Assembly (NCBI GenBank): GCA_036004405.1 | Contig: DASYRM010000140.1 | Location: forward strand, 1 to 53,790 | From: DASYRM01 sp036004405 | Lineage (GTDB): Bacteria; Acidobacteriota; Vicinamibacteria; Vicinamibacterales; UBA2999 | Direction: 5' to 3' | DNA length: 53,790 nucleotides | Shown: positions 7,929-16,785 of the stretch, piece after piece | How the letters are laid out: each line of letters opens with the position of its first letter | Position numbering within the stretch: the stretch's first letter is position 1 | Notes under the pieces: model-generated | Database searches by the model: none | What the model was told of the DNA's origin: nothing | The model's input: only the letters and a program-made list of their open reading frames with translations | Made by a program: the position numbers and the translations under genes

Positions 7929-9890
7929 ATGTGTGGCATTGCCGGCATCGTCGCCCGTGACCCGGGCGTGCGCGTCAACGAAGACCGTCTCGCACGGATG
8001 CGCGACGCGCTGCGCCATCGTGGACCCGATGGCTCGGGGCTGCGTGTGGACGGTCCCGTCGGTCTCGCCCACACGCGCCTGGCGATCGTGGACGTGGCGC
8101 GCGGCGAGCAGCCGATGAGCAACGAGGCGGGGGACGTCTGGATCGCTTTCAACGGCGAAATCTACAACCACGCGGACCTGCGGCCGCGGCTCGAGGCGAG
8201 CGGTCACCGCTACCGCACCCGCTGCGATACCGAAACCATCGTGCACCTCTACGAGGAACGTGGCGACCAGGTCGTCGACGCGCTGCAGGGCATGTTTGCG
8301 TTCGCGATCTGGGATGGCCCTCGACAGCGCCTGCTGCTGGCCCGCGACCGGCTGGGGATCAAGCCGCTCTACTACAGCGTCGAGGACGGCGAGCTGCGGT
8401 TCGCGTCCGAGATCAAGGCGCTGCTCGCCGCCGGCGCCGGTCGCGGCCGTTTCAACGAAGCCGTGCTCCCCGAGTTCCTGGCCACGCGGTTCGTGTCTGG
8501 TGACGAGACGTTCTTCCGGGGCGTGCGCAAGCTGATGCCGGGACACGTCCTGACCTGGTCTCCCGGAGACCCGGGCACACCCCGGCGCTACTGGCAGCTG
8601 CCGGACCCGGTGCCGGCCAGGGAAGCGGTCTGGTCTGCGGGCGATCTGCGCGAGCGTCTCGAAGCGGCGGTCGCCAGCCACCTGATGAGCGACGTGCCGC
8701 TCGGCGTCTTCCTGTCCGGCGGCATCGACTCGAGCGCGCTGGCGGCGCTGGCCGCGCGCGCCACGCCGTCGCCGCTCCAGACGTTTGCCGTGGGCTTTGC
8801 CGAGGCCGAGGCCAACGAGCTGCCATACGCGCGGCTGGTCGCCGAGCACATCGGTGCGACCCACAGAGAGGTCACGCTCACGCCGCGGGCGTTCTTCGAA
8901 ACCTTGCCGCACGCCGTGTGGCACGAGGACGAACCGATGGCGTTCTCGTCGAGCGTGCCGCTGTTCGCGCTGGCGCGCCTGGCGCGCGAGCACGTGAAGG
9001 TGGTGCTCACCGGCGAGGGCGCCGACGAGCTCTTCCTCGGCTACAACCGCTATCGAGTCACGCAATGGAACGCGCGACTGGGGCAGCCGTACTGGAGCGC
9101 GATGCCCGGTCCGGCGCGCCGCGTGCTTCGTGACGCCGTGCGCGCGCTGCCCGCGCCGCTCGCGCGCGTGGCGACGCGCACCTTCGTCGGCCTCGACCCC
9201 GGCATCCGCGGCCTGTATCACGAGAACTTCGCGGTGTGTCCGCTGGCGCTGCAGCAGCGGCTGCTGCGGTGCGACCTGCTCGCGGCGTCGGATCCGTACG
9301 CGACGCAAGCCGCGTACTTCGACGGCGCGAGCGGCAGCCTGCTCGACCGCCTCACGCGCGCCGAACTGCAGTCGTACCTGCTCGAACTGCTGATGAAGCA
9401 GGACCAGATGAGCATGGCGTCGTCGATCGAGAGCCGCGTGCCGTTCCTCGACGATCGCCTGGTCGCGCACGTCGCCTCGATGCCGGGAGACCGCAAGCTG
9501 CCCGGGTGGAAGACCAAGGTGCTGCTGCGCGCGGCGGTGCGCGACCTGCTGCCGGCCCCGATTCTGACCCGCCGCAAGCTGGGGTTCCCGGTGCCGTTCG
9601 GCGACTGGCTCCGTGGACCCTTCGGCAGCGTCGTCGATGAGTTCGTGCTCGGTCCGCGGACGTTGGCGCGGGCGTATTTCGACCGCACCGCGCTGACACA
9701 GCTCGTAGCGGAGCATCGCACCGGCCGGGCGTCGCGGGCCGACGCGCTCTGGCTGCTCGTCAACCTCGAGATCTGGCAACGCATCTTCATGGACGGCGAA
9801 GCGCCCGGCGATGTGATGCACGGGCTCGCTGCCCGCCGCACCACTGCCACGCACGCCGCGGACCTGACCCAATGCGCATTCTCTGGGTGA
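7929..9890 (+). CDS. asnB: AsnB-type glutamine-dependent amidotransferase (second copy)
   Basis: 653 residues with the same architecture as the first copy: MCGIAGIV with Cys2, NGEIYNH, the RDRLGIKPLYY segment, LMPGHVLTW (here the usual PGH is kept), the PP-loop SGGIDSS at 263-269, and GEGADELFLGY. It is a clearly diverged paralogue, not a recent duplicate: many core motifs differ by one or more residues. Two such enzymes around a heparinase-like gene is the pattern known from exosortase-associated exopolysaccharide loci (amidotransferase 1 and 2 families), so a distinct glycan substrate for each is plausible. The start lies 39 bases after the previous stop with no strong ribosome site. The 3' end overlaps the next gene by 19 bases. 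Confidence 0.93.
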   Translation: MCGIAGIVARDPGVRVNEDRLARMRDALRHRGPDGSGLRVDGPVGLAHTRLAIVDVARGEQPMSNEAGDVWIAFNGEIYNHADLRPRLEASGHRYRTRCDTETIVHLYEERGDQVVDALQGMFAFAIWDGPRQRLLLARDRLGIKPLYYSVEDGELRFASEIKALLAAGAGRGRFNEAVLPEFLATRFVSGDETFFRGVRKLMPGHVLTWSPGDPGTPRRYWQLPDPVPAREAVWSAGDLRERLEAAVASHLMSDVPLGVFLSGGIDSSALAALAARATPSPLQTFAVGFAEAEANELPYARLVAEHIGATHREVTLTPRAFFETLPHAVWHEDEPMAFSSSVPLFALARLAREHVKVVLTGEGADELFLGYNRYRVTQWNARLGQPYWSAMPGPARRVLRDAVRALPAPLARVATRTFVGLDPGIRGLYHENFAVCPLALQQRLLRCDLLAASDPYATQAAYFDGASGSLLDRLTRAELQSYLLELLMKQDQMSMASSIESRVPFLDDRLVAHVASMPGDRKLPGWKTKVLLRAAVRDLLPAPILTRRKLGFPVPFGDWLRGPFGSVVDEFVLGPRTLARAYFDRTALTQLVAEHRTGRASRADALWLLVNLEIWQRIFMDGEAPGDVMHGLAARRTTATHAADLTQCAFSG

Positions 9891-11128
9891 AGATGGGCGG
9901 TCTGTGGCCGTCCACCGCGGGCGGCCGCATTCGCAGCCTCGAAACGCTGTCGTGCCTGTCGCGGCGTCATGACGTGACCGTCGTGACGACGCACGGACCG
10001 GCGGACGACCCCGAGGGGCTGCGCCGCCGCCTGCCGCACTGCGTGCGCGTCGTCTCGATTCCGTTTGTCGCACCGCGCGCCGGGACGCTGCCGTTCGCGC
10101 GCGCGCTGGCCGGCTCGTGGTGCACGCGATACCCGGTGGACCTGTGGAAATGGCGGACGCGCGCCGTTCGCGACGAGGTGCGATCGCTCATGGCCAGCGG
10201 CGCCGTGGATCTGTGCGTCGCGGATTTCCTGGTGTCGCTTCCCAATGTTCCCGGCCCGCGCCGCGTTCCTCTCGTGCTCTTCGAGCACAACGTCGAACAC
10301 GTGATCTGGCAGCGGGTCGCAGGCCTCGAACGGCGGCCGCTGCATCGGGCTGTGCTCGAGATCGAGGCGTGGAAGGTCCGCCGTGCGGAACGGCGCGGCT
10401 GTTCGGCCGCGGATCTCGTCATCGCCGTCTCCGCCGACGATCGCGAACGGCTGCACGGTCTTGCGCCGCGAAGCCGGTGCGTGGCCATCCCGACAGGCGT
10501 GGATACCACCTACTTCCAGCCCGCCGGCGCGCCCGAAGCGCACAACCGGCTCGTCTTCACGGGCTCGATGGACTGGTATCCGAACGAGGACGCGATGCTG
10601 TATTTCGCCGAGGCGATTCTGCCGCGAATCCGCGCCGAGGTACCCGACGTCACGCTGAGTGTTGTCGGCCGCAACCCGTCGCCGCGTCTGCGCGAGGCCG
10701 CTGTGCGTGCCGGCATCGTGGTCACCGGCACGGTGGACGACGTGCGTCCGTTCATCGATGAGGCGGCGCTGTACATCGTGCCGCTGCGAGCCGGCGGCGG
10801 CACGCGCCTGAAGATCTTCGAGGCGCTCGCAATGGGGAAGGCGGTGGTGTCCACCCGCGTCGGCGCGGAAGGGCTGTCCCTGACCCCTGGCCGCGACGTG
10901 GCGATTGCCGATCAGCCGGATGCCTTCGCTGCGACGGTCGCGACGCTGCTGCGCGATCCGGCGCGGCGCCGCGCGCTGGGACGCGCTGGCCGGCAACTCG
11001 TGCAACGCCGGTATTCGTGGGAGCAGATCTCGAGCGAGTTCGAACACCACTGCCAGGCCGCGGCGCGGATCCGGCGCGAGACGAGCGGCACGTCGCTTGC
11101 TCTCGCGAGAGAGCAGAGCTCGTCATGA
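9872..11128 (+). CDS. GT4-family glycosyltransferase, TIGR03087-like
   Basis: 418 residues. The segment VFTGSMDWYPNEDAMLYF, followed by a P-x-VTLSVVGRNPS stretch and VVTGTVDDVRPFI, resembles the sugar transferases found beside exosortase/PEP-CTERM systems (TIGR03087 type), and the donor site reads GGGTRLKIFEALAMGKAVVST. This is family resemblance from memory, not a scored hit. The enzyme should act in the cytoplasm on the growing lipid-linked unit. It overlaps the amidotransferase gene by 19 bases and the next gene by four (ATGA at 11125), so all three are probably co-translated. Confidence 0.88.
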   Translation: MRILWVKMGGLWPSTAGGRIRSLETLSCLSRRHDVTVVTTHGPADDPEGLRRRLPHCVRVVSIPFVAPRAGTLPFARALAGSWCTRYPVDLWKWRTRAVRDEVRSLMASGAVDLCVADFLVSLPNVPGPRRVPLVLFEHNVEHVIWQRVAGLERRPLHRAVLEIEAWKVRRAERRGCSAADLVIAVSADDRERLHGLAPRSRCVAIPTGVDTTYFQPAGAPEAHNRLVFTGSMDWYPNEDAMLYFAEAILPRIRAEVPDVTLSVVGRNPSPRLREAAVRAGIVVTGTVDDVRPFIDEAALYIVPLRAGGGTRLKIFEALAMGKAVVSTRVGAEGLSLTPGRDVAIADQPDAFAATVATLLRDPARRRALGRAGRQLVQRRYSWEQISSEFEHHCQAAARIRRETSGTSLALAREQSSS

Positions 11129-13947
11129 AAAGCGCCGTGGTTCTCATCGCGATCGCGATCGCCGCTACCGGCGCCGTCGATCCGGTGGCTCGGCCGCAGG
11201 CCCCGATCGAGATTGTGGACTCGGCGCCGCTTCCGCGCGCGTTACGGCGCGTGAGCGTGCCCGCTGGCGGCAGCCTGCAGCAGGCGCTCGATGCGGCGCG
11301 CCCCGGCGACTGGATCGAGCTGCAGAGCGGCGCCACCTTCACCGGGCCCTTCCGCCTGCGTCGCGTCGAGGGCAACGGCTGGGTGGTGATCACGTCGTCC
11401 GCGCGCGGACTACCGCCTCCCGGCACGCGCGTCGGTCCGATGCACGCCGGCGCCATGGCCAAGCTGCGTGCGGCGTCAGGCTCGGTGATCGTCGCAGACC
11501 CGGGCGCGCACCACTATCGATTCGTCGGTCTCGACATTGCGCCGCAGGCGGGGACGTGGCTCGTGTCGCTGCTCCAGTTTGGTGAGAACGAGCGATCGCT
11601 CGATCAGCTGCCGCACGACCTGGTCGTCGACCGCTGCTATCTGCACGGCGATCCGCAGAAGGGCACCCGGCGCGGTATCGCGCTGAACGCGCGGCGAGCG
11701 GCGGTGGTCGACTCGCATCTCGCCGAGTTCAAGGAAGCCGGGGCCGATTCACAGGCGATTGCCGGCTGGAACGGCCCGGGGCCGTTTGCGATCACCAACA
11801 ACTACCTCGAGGCAGCGGGGGAGAACGTGATGTTCGGCGGCGCCGATCCGGCGATCGACGGCCTGGTGCCCGCGGACATCATCATCACGGGAAACCACCT
11901 GGCCAAGTCGATGCGGTGGCGCGCTGGTACCTCCGGGGCGGAGGCCACACCGTGGACGGTGAAGAACCTGTTCGAGCTGAAGAACGCCCGCCGCGTGCTC
12001 GTGGACGGCAACCTGCTCGAATACAACTGGCCGGCGGCGCAGAACGGGTTCGCGGTGCTGTTGACGGTTCGGAACCAGTCGGGCGGCGCGCCCTGGTCGG
12101 TCGTGGAGGACGTGACGTTCTCGAACAACGTCGTCCGGCACGTCGGCGCCGGCGTCAACATCCTCGGCCGCGACGACATTCATCCCAGCCGGCAGACCCG
12201 CCGCATCGCCATTACCGGCAATCTGTTTGCCGACGTCGGCGGCCGCTGGGGATCGGGCCGCCTGTATCAGGTGCTCGACGGCACGGGCGACGTCTCGATC
12301 CGGCACAACACGGCGTTCAACACCGGGTTCATCCTCTTCGGCGGCGATCACGGGCCGCACGCCGGGTTCGTGTTCGAAGACAACGTTGCCTTGCACAACG
12401 AGACCGGCATTGCGGGCTCCGGCACGGCGAGCGGCCGCGAGAGTCTCGATCGCTATTTCCCGGGGGCGTCGGTGAGGGGCAACGTGCTCATCGGCGGCGA
12501 TCCGAGCCGCTACCCGCGCGACAACTTCTTTCCCGTCTCGCTCGACGCGGCGGGATTTGCCGCTGCCGCCGACGGGTCGTACCGGCCGCAGCAGCCGTAT
12601 CGCTACGCCGGCAAAGGGAGCGACGGTCGTGACGTCGGCGCCGATGTCGAGGCGCTGACGCGGGCCGCTGCGCGCGTGGCGAGCCCACGCGTGCGGCTGG
12701 ACGCCGTGCGGCCGGCTGCGGCGGCCGCCGACGAGGCCGACACCGCTCCGCCGGTGGTGCCTGGCACCGGCGTGGTGCTCGTCTTCTGGGGGGCGCTCCT
12801 CCTGATCGGGTACGTCTACGCCGGCTACCCGTTCGTCGCGTGGCTGAGAGCGCGGCTCCGGCCGTACCGCGATCGGCGTGCCCCGGTCGAGCCGACCGTC
12901 ACCATCATCGTCGTGGCGCACAACGAGGAGGCGTGCATCGAGTCGCGCCTCGAAAACCTGCTGGCGGTCGACTATCCAGCCGATCGGCGGCAGATCATGG
13001 TGGGCTCCGACGGATCGACGGACGAGACCGTGGCGCGGGCGCGGCGGTTCGCGCACGACGGCGTGCACGTGGTGGCCTTCCGTCACTGGCGGGGCAAGGC
13101 CGCGGTGCTCAACCAGCTGCTGCGGCGCGCCCGCGGCGAAATCGTGCTCTTTGCCGACGCCCGCCAGACGTTCGACCCGCAGGTACTGCGGCGCCTGGTC
13201 GCACGCTTTGCCGACGAGCGCGTCGGGGCGGTGAGCGGCGAGCTGATGCTCACCGACAGCACCGGTACGCCGATGGGGCGCGGCGCCTCGTTCTACTGGC
13301 GGTACGAGAAGTTCATCCGCGTGCAGGAAGGGCGCGCGGGATCGACCGTCGGCGCCACCGGGGCCATCTACGCCATCCGCCGGGCGCTCTTCCGGCCGAT
13401 TCCGAACGACACGATCCTCGACGACGTGCTCATTCCGATGCGCATCGTGCAGCAGGGGTATCTGGTGCAGTTCGAGCAGGCCGCGCGCGCGTACCAGGGC
13501 GTGTCACGCACCACGCACCAGGAGTACGTCCGCAAGGTGCGGACCATCGCCGGCGCGTTTCAGCTGTTCGCGCGCGAGTGGTGGCTCCTCAATCCGTGGC
13601 GGAATGCGCTGTGGTTCGAAACCGTGTCGCACAAGGGGCTGCGCCTCCTGCTGCCGGTCTTTCACCTGGCGCTCTTCGCGGCGAACTTCGAGTTGTGGCG
13701 CGTGCCGTTCTACGGCGTCGTCCTGGGGATGCAGATCGCGTTCTATGCCGCCGCGATCGCGGGGCACGAAATGCGCCACGCCGCGCGGCGGCCGATCTAC
13801 ATCAGCGTGCCGTACGCGATGTGCTGCATGCTCTGGGCGACGGTGGCGGCCTTCCACCGCTTCCTGACCGACACGCAGCACGCCACCTGGGAACAGGCGC
13901 CGGCCTTCGATCTTCCGCGCATCAGGGTCAGGGGTGGGCGAGCGTGA
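11125..13947 (+). CDS. Exported parallel beta-helix domain fused to membrane GT2 glycosyltransferase
   Basis: 940 residues from ATG 11125, which overlaps the upstream stop. Residues 1-25 form a signal peptide or anchor. About 40-500 is a right-handed parallel beta-helix of the pectate-lyase-like kind, with repeated N-x-V/I-x-GN style turns (ITNNYLE, IITGNHL, FSNNVVRH, ITGNLF, FEDNVALHN). A hydrophobic helix near 549-572 leads into a GT2 domain: TIIVVAHNEE, SDGSTDET, FADARQ, and GATGAIYAIRR. RKVRTIAGAFQLF follows, as in CESA-like GT2 enzymes, and then three or so C-terminal helices. There is no stop or frame break at the junction. A periplasmic glycan-binding or cleaving domain tied to a membrane synthase is the simplest reading. 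The convergent neighbour overlaps its last 20 bases. Confidence 0.85.
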   Translation: MKSAVVLIAIAIAATGAVDPVARPQAPIEIVDSAPLPRALRRVSVPAGGSLQQALDAARPGDWIELQSGATFTGPFRLRRVEGNGWVVITSSARGLPPPGTRVGPMHAGAMAKLRAASGSVIVADPGAHHYRFVGLDIAPQAGTWLVSLLQFGENERSLDQLPHDLVVDRCYLHGDPQKGTRRGIALNARRAAVVDSHLAEFKEAGADSQAIAGWNGPGPFAITNNYLEAAGENVMFGGADPAIDGLVPADIIITGNHLAKSMRWRAGTSGAEATPWTVKNLFELKNARRVLVDGNLLEYNWPAAQNGFAVLLTVRNQSGGAPWSVVEDVTFSNNVVRHVGAGVNILGRDDIHPSRQTRRIAITGNLFADVGGRWGSGRLYQVLDGTGDVSIRHNTAFNTGFILFGGDHGPHAGFVFEDNVALHNETGIAGSGTASGRESLDRYFPGASVRGNVLIGGDPSRYPRDNFFPVSLDAAGFAAAADGSYRPQQPYRYAGKGSDGRDVGADVEALTRAAARVASPRVRLDAVRPAAAAADEADTAPPVVPGTGVVLVFWGALLLIGYVYAGYPFVAWLRARLRPYRDRRAPVEPTVTIIVVAHNEEACIESRLENLLAVDYPADRRQIMVGSDGSTDETVARARRFAHDGVHVVAFRHWRGKAAVLNQLLRRARGEIVLFADARQTFDPQVLRRLVARFADERVGAVSGELMLTDSTGTPMGRGASFYWRYEKFIRVQEGRAGSTVGATGAIYAIRRALFRPIPNDTILDDVLIPMRIVQQGYLVQFEQAARAYQGVSRTTHQEYVRKVRTIAGAFQLFAREWWLLNPWRNALWFETVSHKGLRLLLPVFHLALFAANFELWRVPFYGVVLGMQIAFYAAAIAGHEMRHAARRPIYISVPYAMCCMLWATVAAFHRFLTDTQHATWEQAPAFDLPRIRVRGGRA

Positions 13948-15838
13948 CCGCGCTCAGGCTTGCGCCGAGATCGAAGAGCGACGTGTCCACCAGCAGCGGA
14001 TACACCGGCGCTGCGGTGCTGGTGTAGAACACCGTGCCGCCCACCGAATAGCTCACCGTTCCCGCCCGCACCGTGACCTTGAGCAGATCTCCGGCTGCGA
14101 TCGCCCGCTCCGCCTTGTAGGCGCCCTGCTCGCGGACCTCCACCCGTCCGTCCTGCAGCCGCAAGCCAAACCGAATCTCCGCCGGGCCCGTGCCGGCGTT
14201 GCCGGAACTGAGCCCGATGACGCGGAGCGCCTGCGTGTCGCCGGCCACGAGCGACAGCTCGCCATCGCCTGACGCGATCGTCTGCGACGAGACGGCGCCG
14301 GCGTCGGGGCAGCCCGCGCACCCGCCCGTCTTGCGCAGTTCGGTGGCAGTGGCCGTGACGTTGACGAGCGAGGTCCAGCTCACGGCCTGTCCCGCCACCA
14401 TCGGCGCGGCCGGCGTCGCCGCCGGCGGCGCGGGCGCGGTCGCCGGCGGCGGTCCACCAGCCGTGCCGGGCATGGTCGGGACGCGCACGAGGAACGCGTC
14501 GAGGCGGCTGCTGCCCGCGTTGGCCGTCCAGATGAAATACTCACCGGTGACGTCGATGTTGCCCTTCGGCAGCTTGGAGTAGTCGTCGGCGCCGCCGCCC
14601 GACGCGTTCAGATCGGTCAGGTTCGGCGCCACGACCAGGGTGTCGAGCGATCCATCGAGGCGGAAGCAGACGATCTCGTTGACGCGGGGCAGCGACTGGC
14701 GGCTGGCGTTGCTCGCGCAGGCGCGCTGCTGTTCGATGGGCTGGCCGGGGCGCGCGTTGCCGAACGCGATGTGTCCCAGACCGCTGGCCCACGACGAGAG
14801 CTGGTACACCAGCTCGCCCTGACCGGCGACCGTCGCCGGCTGGCCGCCCCGCATGTCTCCCGAGAGGTTCCAGCGGCGCACCGCGCCGGGGAGCCGGTTG
14901 AAGTTGTCTTCGGCAATCAGATAGCCGAAGCCCAGGTCGGAATGGCCGCTCGCACCATTGGGATCGGTGAGCAGCTGCTCGGTGCCGGTCTGCAGGTCGA
15001 TGATGCGGTTGTCTTCGCCGTTGAGGCCGTCCACGTTTTCCTTGGTCACGAGCCACCGGCCGCTGCGGTCGATCTGGCACTCGTCGAAGTCGCCCTTCTT
15101 GGCGAACCACCAGGTGCGCCGCGTGGCCTCGTTGTAGACGACGCACCCGACCATCTCGTACGTCGACGACTGGCGCAGCGTGGCCGAGTGCACGAGGTCG
15201 TCGGCACTCGAGTGCGCCTGCCACAGATATTTGTCGGCCCCGAACTGGCCGGCTGCGTCGAAGACCGTCTCGAAGGTTCGAGCGCTCACGTCGTAGCGCA
15301 CGAGGCGCGGGCCGTCATTCAGGTAGAGGGCGCTGGGCCGGGTGGCGCTGAAGTACCAACCCTCGCCAGTGCTCCAGCTCAGCGGGTGATCGGCGCCGAA
15401 CAACGGCCCGAGGTTGGCGGCCTCGCCAGTGCGCTTGTTGAAGCTGAACAGGGTCGGCCCGCCGCCGCCTTTCTGGCGGCTCAGACCCAGGAAGATCAGC
15501 ATCGTGTCGCTGCCGGCGTGGTTGTTGATGTTGCTCCAATACGAGTAGCCCACCGGGAGCACGCAGTCCGCACCGCCGCAGTCGTTCGCATTCGAGAGCC
15601 GGACACCCGTGGTCCGGTACGGCGACGGAAACGTGAAGGTGCCCCGCGACGGCAGGAAGACGCGGATTTCCGCGGCCGACAGGGTGGGTCGCAGGCCGAC
15701 GCCGGTGGCCGACTCCACGAACCCGCCGGGCGCCGTGCCGCTCTGCCCGTGGACGATCCGCTCCGTTCCGGAAGCGATGATGAGCGCGATGACGGCGACG
15801 CCAGCGACGTGAACGATCCGGTTGGTCGAGTGAGACAT
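13928..15838 (-). CDS. Secreted beta-propeller-like protein with C-terminal lectin-like domain
   Basis: 636 residues from ATG 15838 (MSHSTNRIVHVAG); a longer frame begins at 15904 but adds no signal-like sequence. A signal peptide (VAGVAVIALIIASGT) is followed by a region with recurring WD-like and kelch-like segments (YSYWSNINNHAG, SFNKRTGEAANLGPLFG, IIDLQTGTEQLL), as expected for a beta-propeller. A Pro/Ala-rich linker near residue 480-510 leads to a roughly 140-residue C-terminal domain (WTSLVNVTATATELRKTGG..., FYTSTAAPVYPLLVDTSL) that looks like a beta-sandwich carbohydrate-binding module. Its CAGC pair may form a disulfide. Function is unknown; it is probably periplasmic or extracellular. 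It is transcribed toward the polysaccharide cluster and overlaps its last gene by 20 bases. Confidence 0.75.
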   Translation of the reverse strand: MSHSTNRIVHVAGVAVIALIIASGTERIVHGQSGTAPGGFVESATGVGLRPTLSAAEIRVFLPSRGTFTFPSPYRTTGVRLSNANDCGGADCVLPVGYSYWSNINNHAGSDTMLIFLGLSRQKGGGGPTLFSFNKRTGEAANLGPLFGADHPLSWSTGEGWYFSATRPSALYLNDGPRLVRYDVSARTFETVFDAAGQFGADKYLWQAHSSADDLVHSATLRQSSTYEMVGCVVYNEATRRTWWFAKKGDFDECQIDRSGRWLVTKENVDGLNGEDNRIIDLQTGTEQLLTDPNGASGHSDLGFGYLIAEDNFNRLPGAVRRWNLSGDMRGGQPATVAGQGELVYQLSSWASGLGHIAFGNARPGQPIEQQRACASNASRQSLPRVNEIVCFRLDGSLDTLVVAPNLTDLNASGGGADDYSKLPKGNIDVTGEYFIWTANAGSSRLDAFLVRVPTMPGTAGGPPPATAPAPPAATPAAPMVAGQAVSWTSLVNVTATATELRKTGGCAGCPDAGAVSSQTIASGDGELSLVAGDTQALRVIGLSSGNAGTGPAEIRFGLRLQDGRVEVREQGAYKAERAIAAGDLLKVTVRAGTVSYSVGGTVFYTSTAAPVYPLLVDTSLFDLGASLSAVTLAHP

Positions 15839-16211
15839 CAAGCGACCTGTCCTTGTCTCTGCGCAGGCATGCTTCGCCAGGCACACTGCGTCCGTCTTTG
15901 GCACTGCCCGGGTCTTCGAGGGTCCCTTGCAGGCGATGGGTGATTCGGCGGCGACCGCGTGTTCGGCCCGCTGTTTAAGGCATCGGCGTCAGCGAGGCAG
16001 ACGTCCAGTACGACTTTCCAGGGGAAAGCCTGGGATCGTGCCGAGCCTTTGCGTCAGGACTTCTGCGGCAGGGAGACCACCGCAGATACGGGCTGCCGGA
16101 GTGTACGAGACGGATTCTAGCTGGTCAACCTAGGACGAGCCCTAGGGCGCAACGATGCACGCGCGCGGACATCGGCAGAGAGCAGGGGGAAGAGAGGTGT
16201 GCAGGCGGCGA
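15839..16211 (-). promoter_or_regulatory. 373-bp leader region with a structured segment, possible c-di-GMP-like riboswitch
   Basis: No gene is supported here. On the minus strand, upstream of the beta-propeller gene, 15990-16110 holds a stem (CTGCGG paired with CCGCAG), then GACGCAAAGGCTCGG, then a CCAGG/CCTGG hairpin. GACGCAAAG followed by a C/G-rich pairing segment is the hallmark of the class I c-di-GMP (GEMM) aptamer, but the expected AGGGCAAACC on the 5' side is only weakly matched (GGCAGCCCG) and the closing 3' element is not evident. It is a lead only. Confidence 0.2.
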
Positions 16212-16580
16212 TCAGCGCGGAGCCGTGCCCATCACCTCGACGTGCGCGCGTGCCACTGAGCCGCGACGTCCGTCGGCCCCGATGACCGTAGCCGTGACCT
16301 CGTAGTCGCCCGCAGGTACGCTGCCGACCTTCAGCTCGTTGACGGTTGGGGCGCGATCGCCATCGAGCTCCACGCGACTGAGACGATAGAAGTCGCTCGA
16401 GTCCACCACGATCTCGAGCGCGCGGTTCTGCGGCTGCGGCGTGACGCTCACGCGGATGGCGAGCATCGAGGGCGCAATCGAGACCGACGGGCTCACACGA
16501 ATCGAGACTGGCTCACCCGCGACGACGATGGTGGCCGTTGAAAGTGCCAGGCCGAAGAGCCACAACCGTGACGACCGCAT
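16212..16580 (-). CDS. Small exported protein with Ig-like/fibronectin-like fold
   Basis: 122 residues from ATG 16580; the frame is open to 16832 but the signal peptide MRSSRLWLFGLALSTATIVVAG sets the start. The mature part contains alternating hydrophobic strands (VSIRVSPSVSIAPSMLAIRV, RALEIVVDSSDFYRLSRVEL, AGDYEVTATVIGADG), ending in a short beta-rich tail, consistent with a single immunoglobulin-like sandwich. No catalytic motif is seen. It is probably periplasmic. The neighbour on the plus strand (16786) is divergent. No named family recognised. Confidence 0.7.
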   Translation of the reverse strand: MRSSRLWLFGLALSTATIVVAGEPVSIRVSPSVSIAPSMLAIRVSVTPQPQNRALEIVVDSSDFYRLSRVELDGDRAPTVNELKVGSVPAGDYEVTATVIGADGRRGSVARAHVEVMGTAPR

Positions 16581-16785
16581 GGCTTGCTTCCTCCTGCGTT
16601 GCGTCGGTGCAACCTCCGATCCAGGCGCGGTGACGTCGAGCTTGCCGCGCGGCGTGCACGGTTTTTGATCACCACCGGTGATTGCTTCACACCAGTGAGG
16701 TCTGCCGCGAGCGGAAACGGGCCTGGAATCGTCAATTTCACCGCGAGCTTCCAGGCGTGGTTGTTGCTCTGGATTGCCCGAGCAG

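Noticed and set aside
7920..10073. 717-codon minus-strand frame opposite the second AsnB
   Set aside because: Same shadow pattern; the real coding strand has Cys2, PP-loop and normal length.
14771..15943. 390-codon plus-strand frame opposite the beta-propeller gene
   Set aside because: No signal, no motif; the minus strand has a signal peptide and domain-like sequence.
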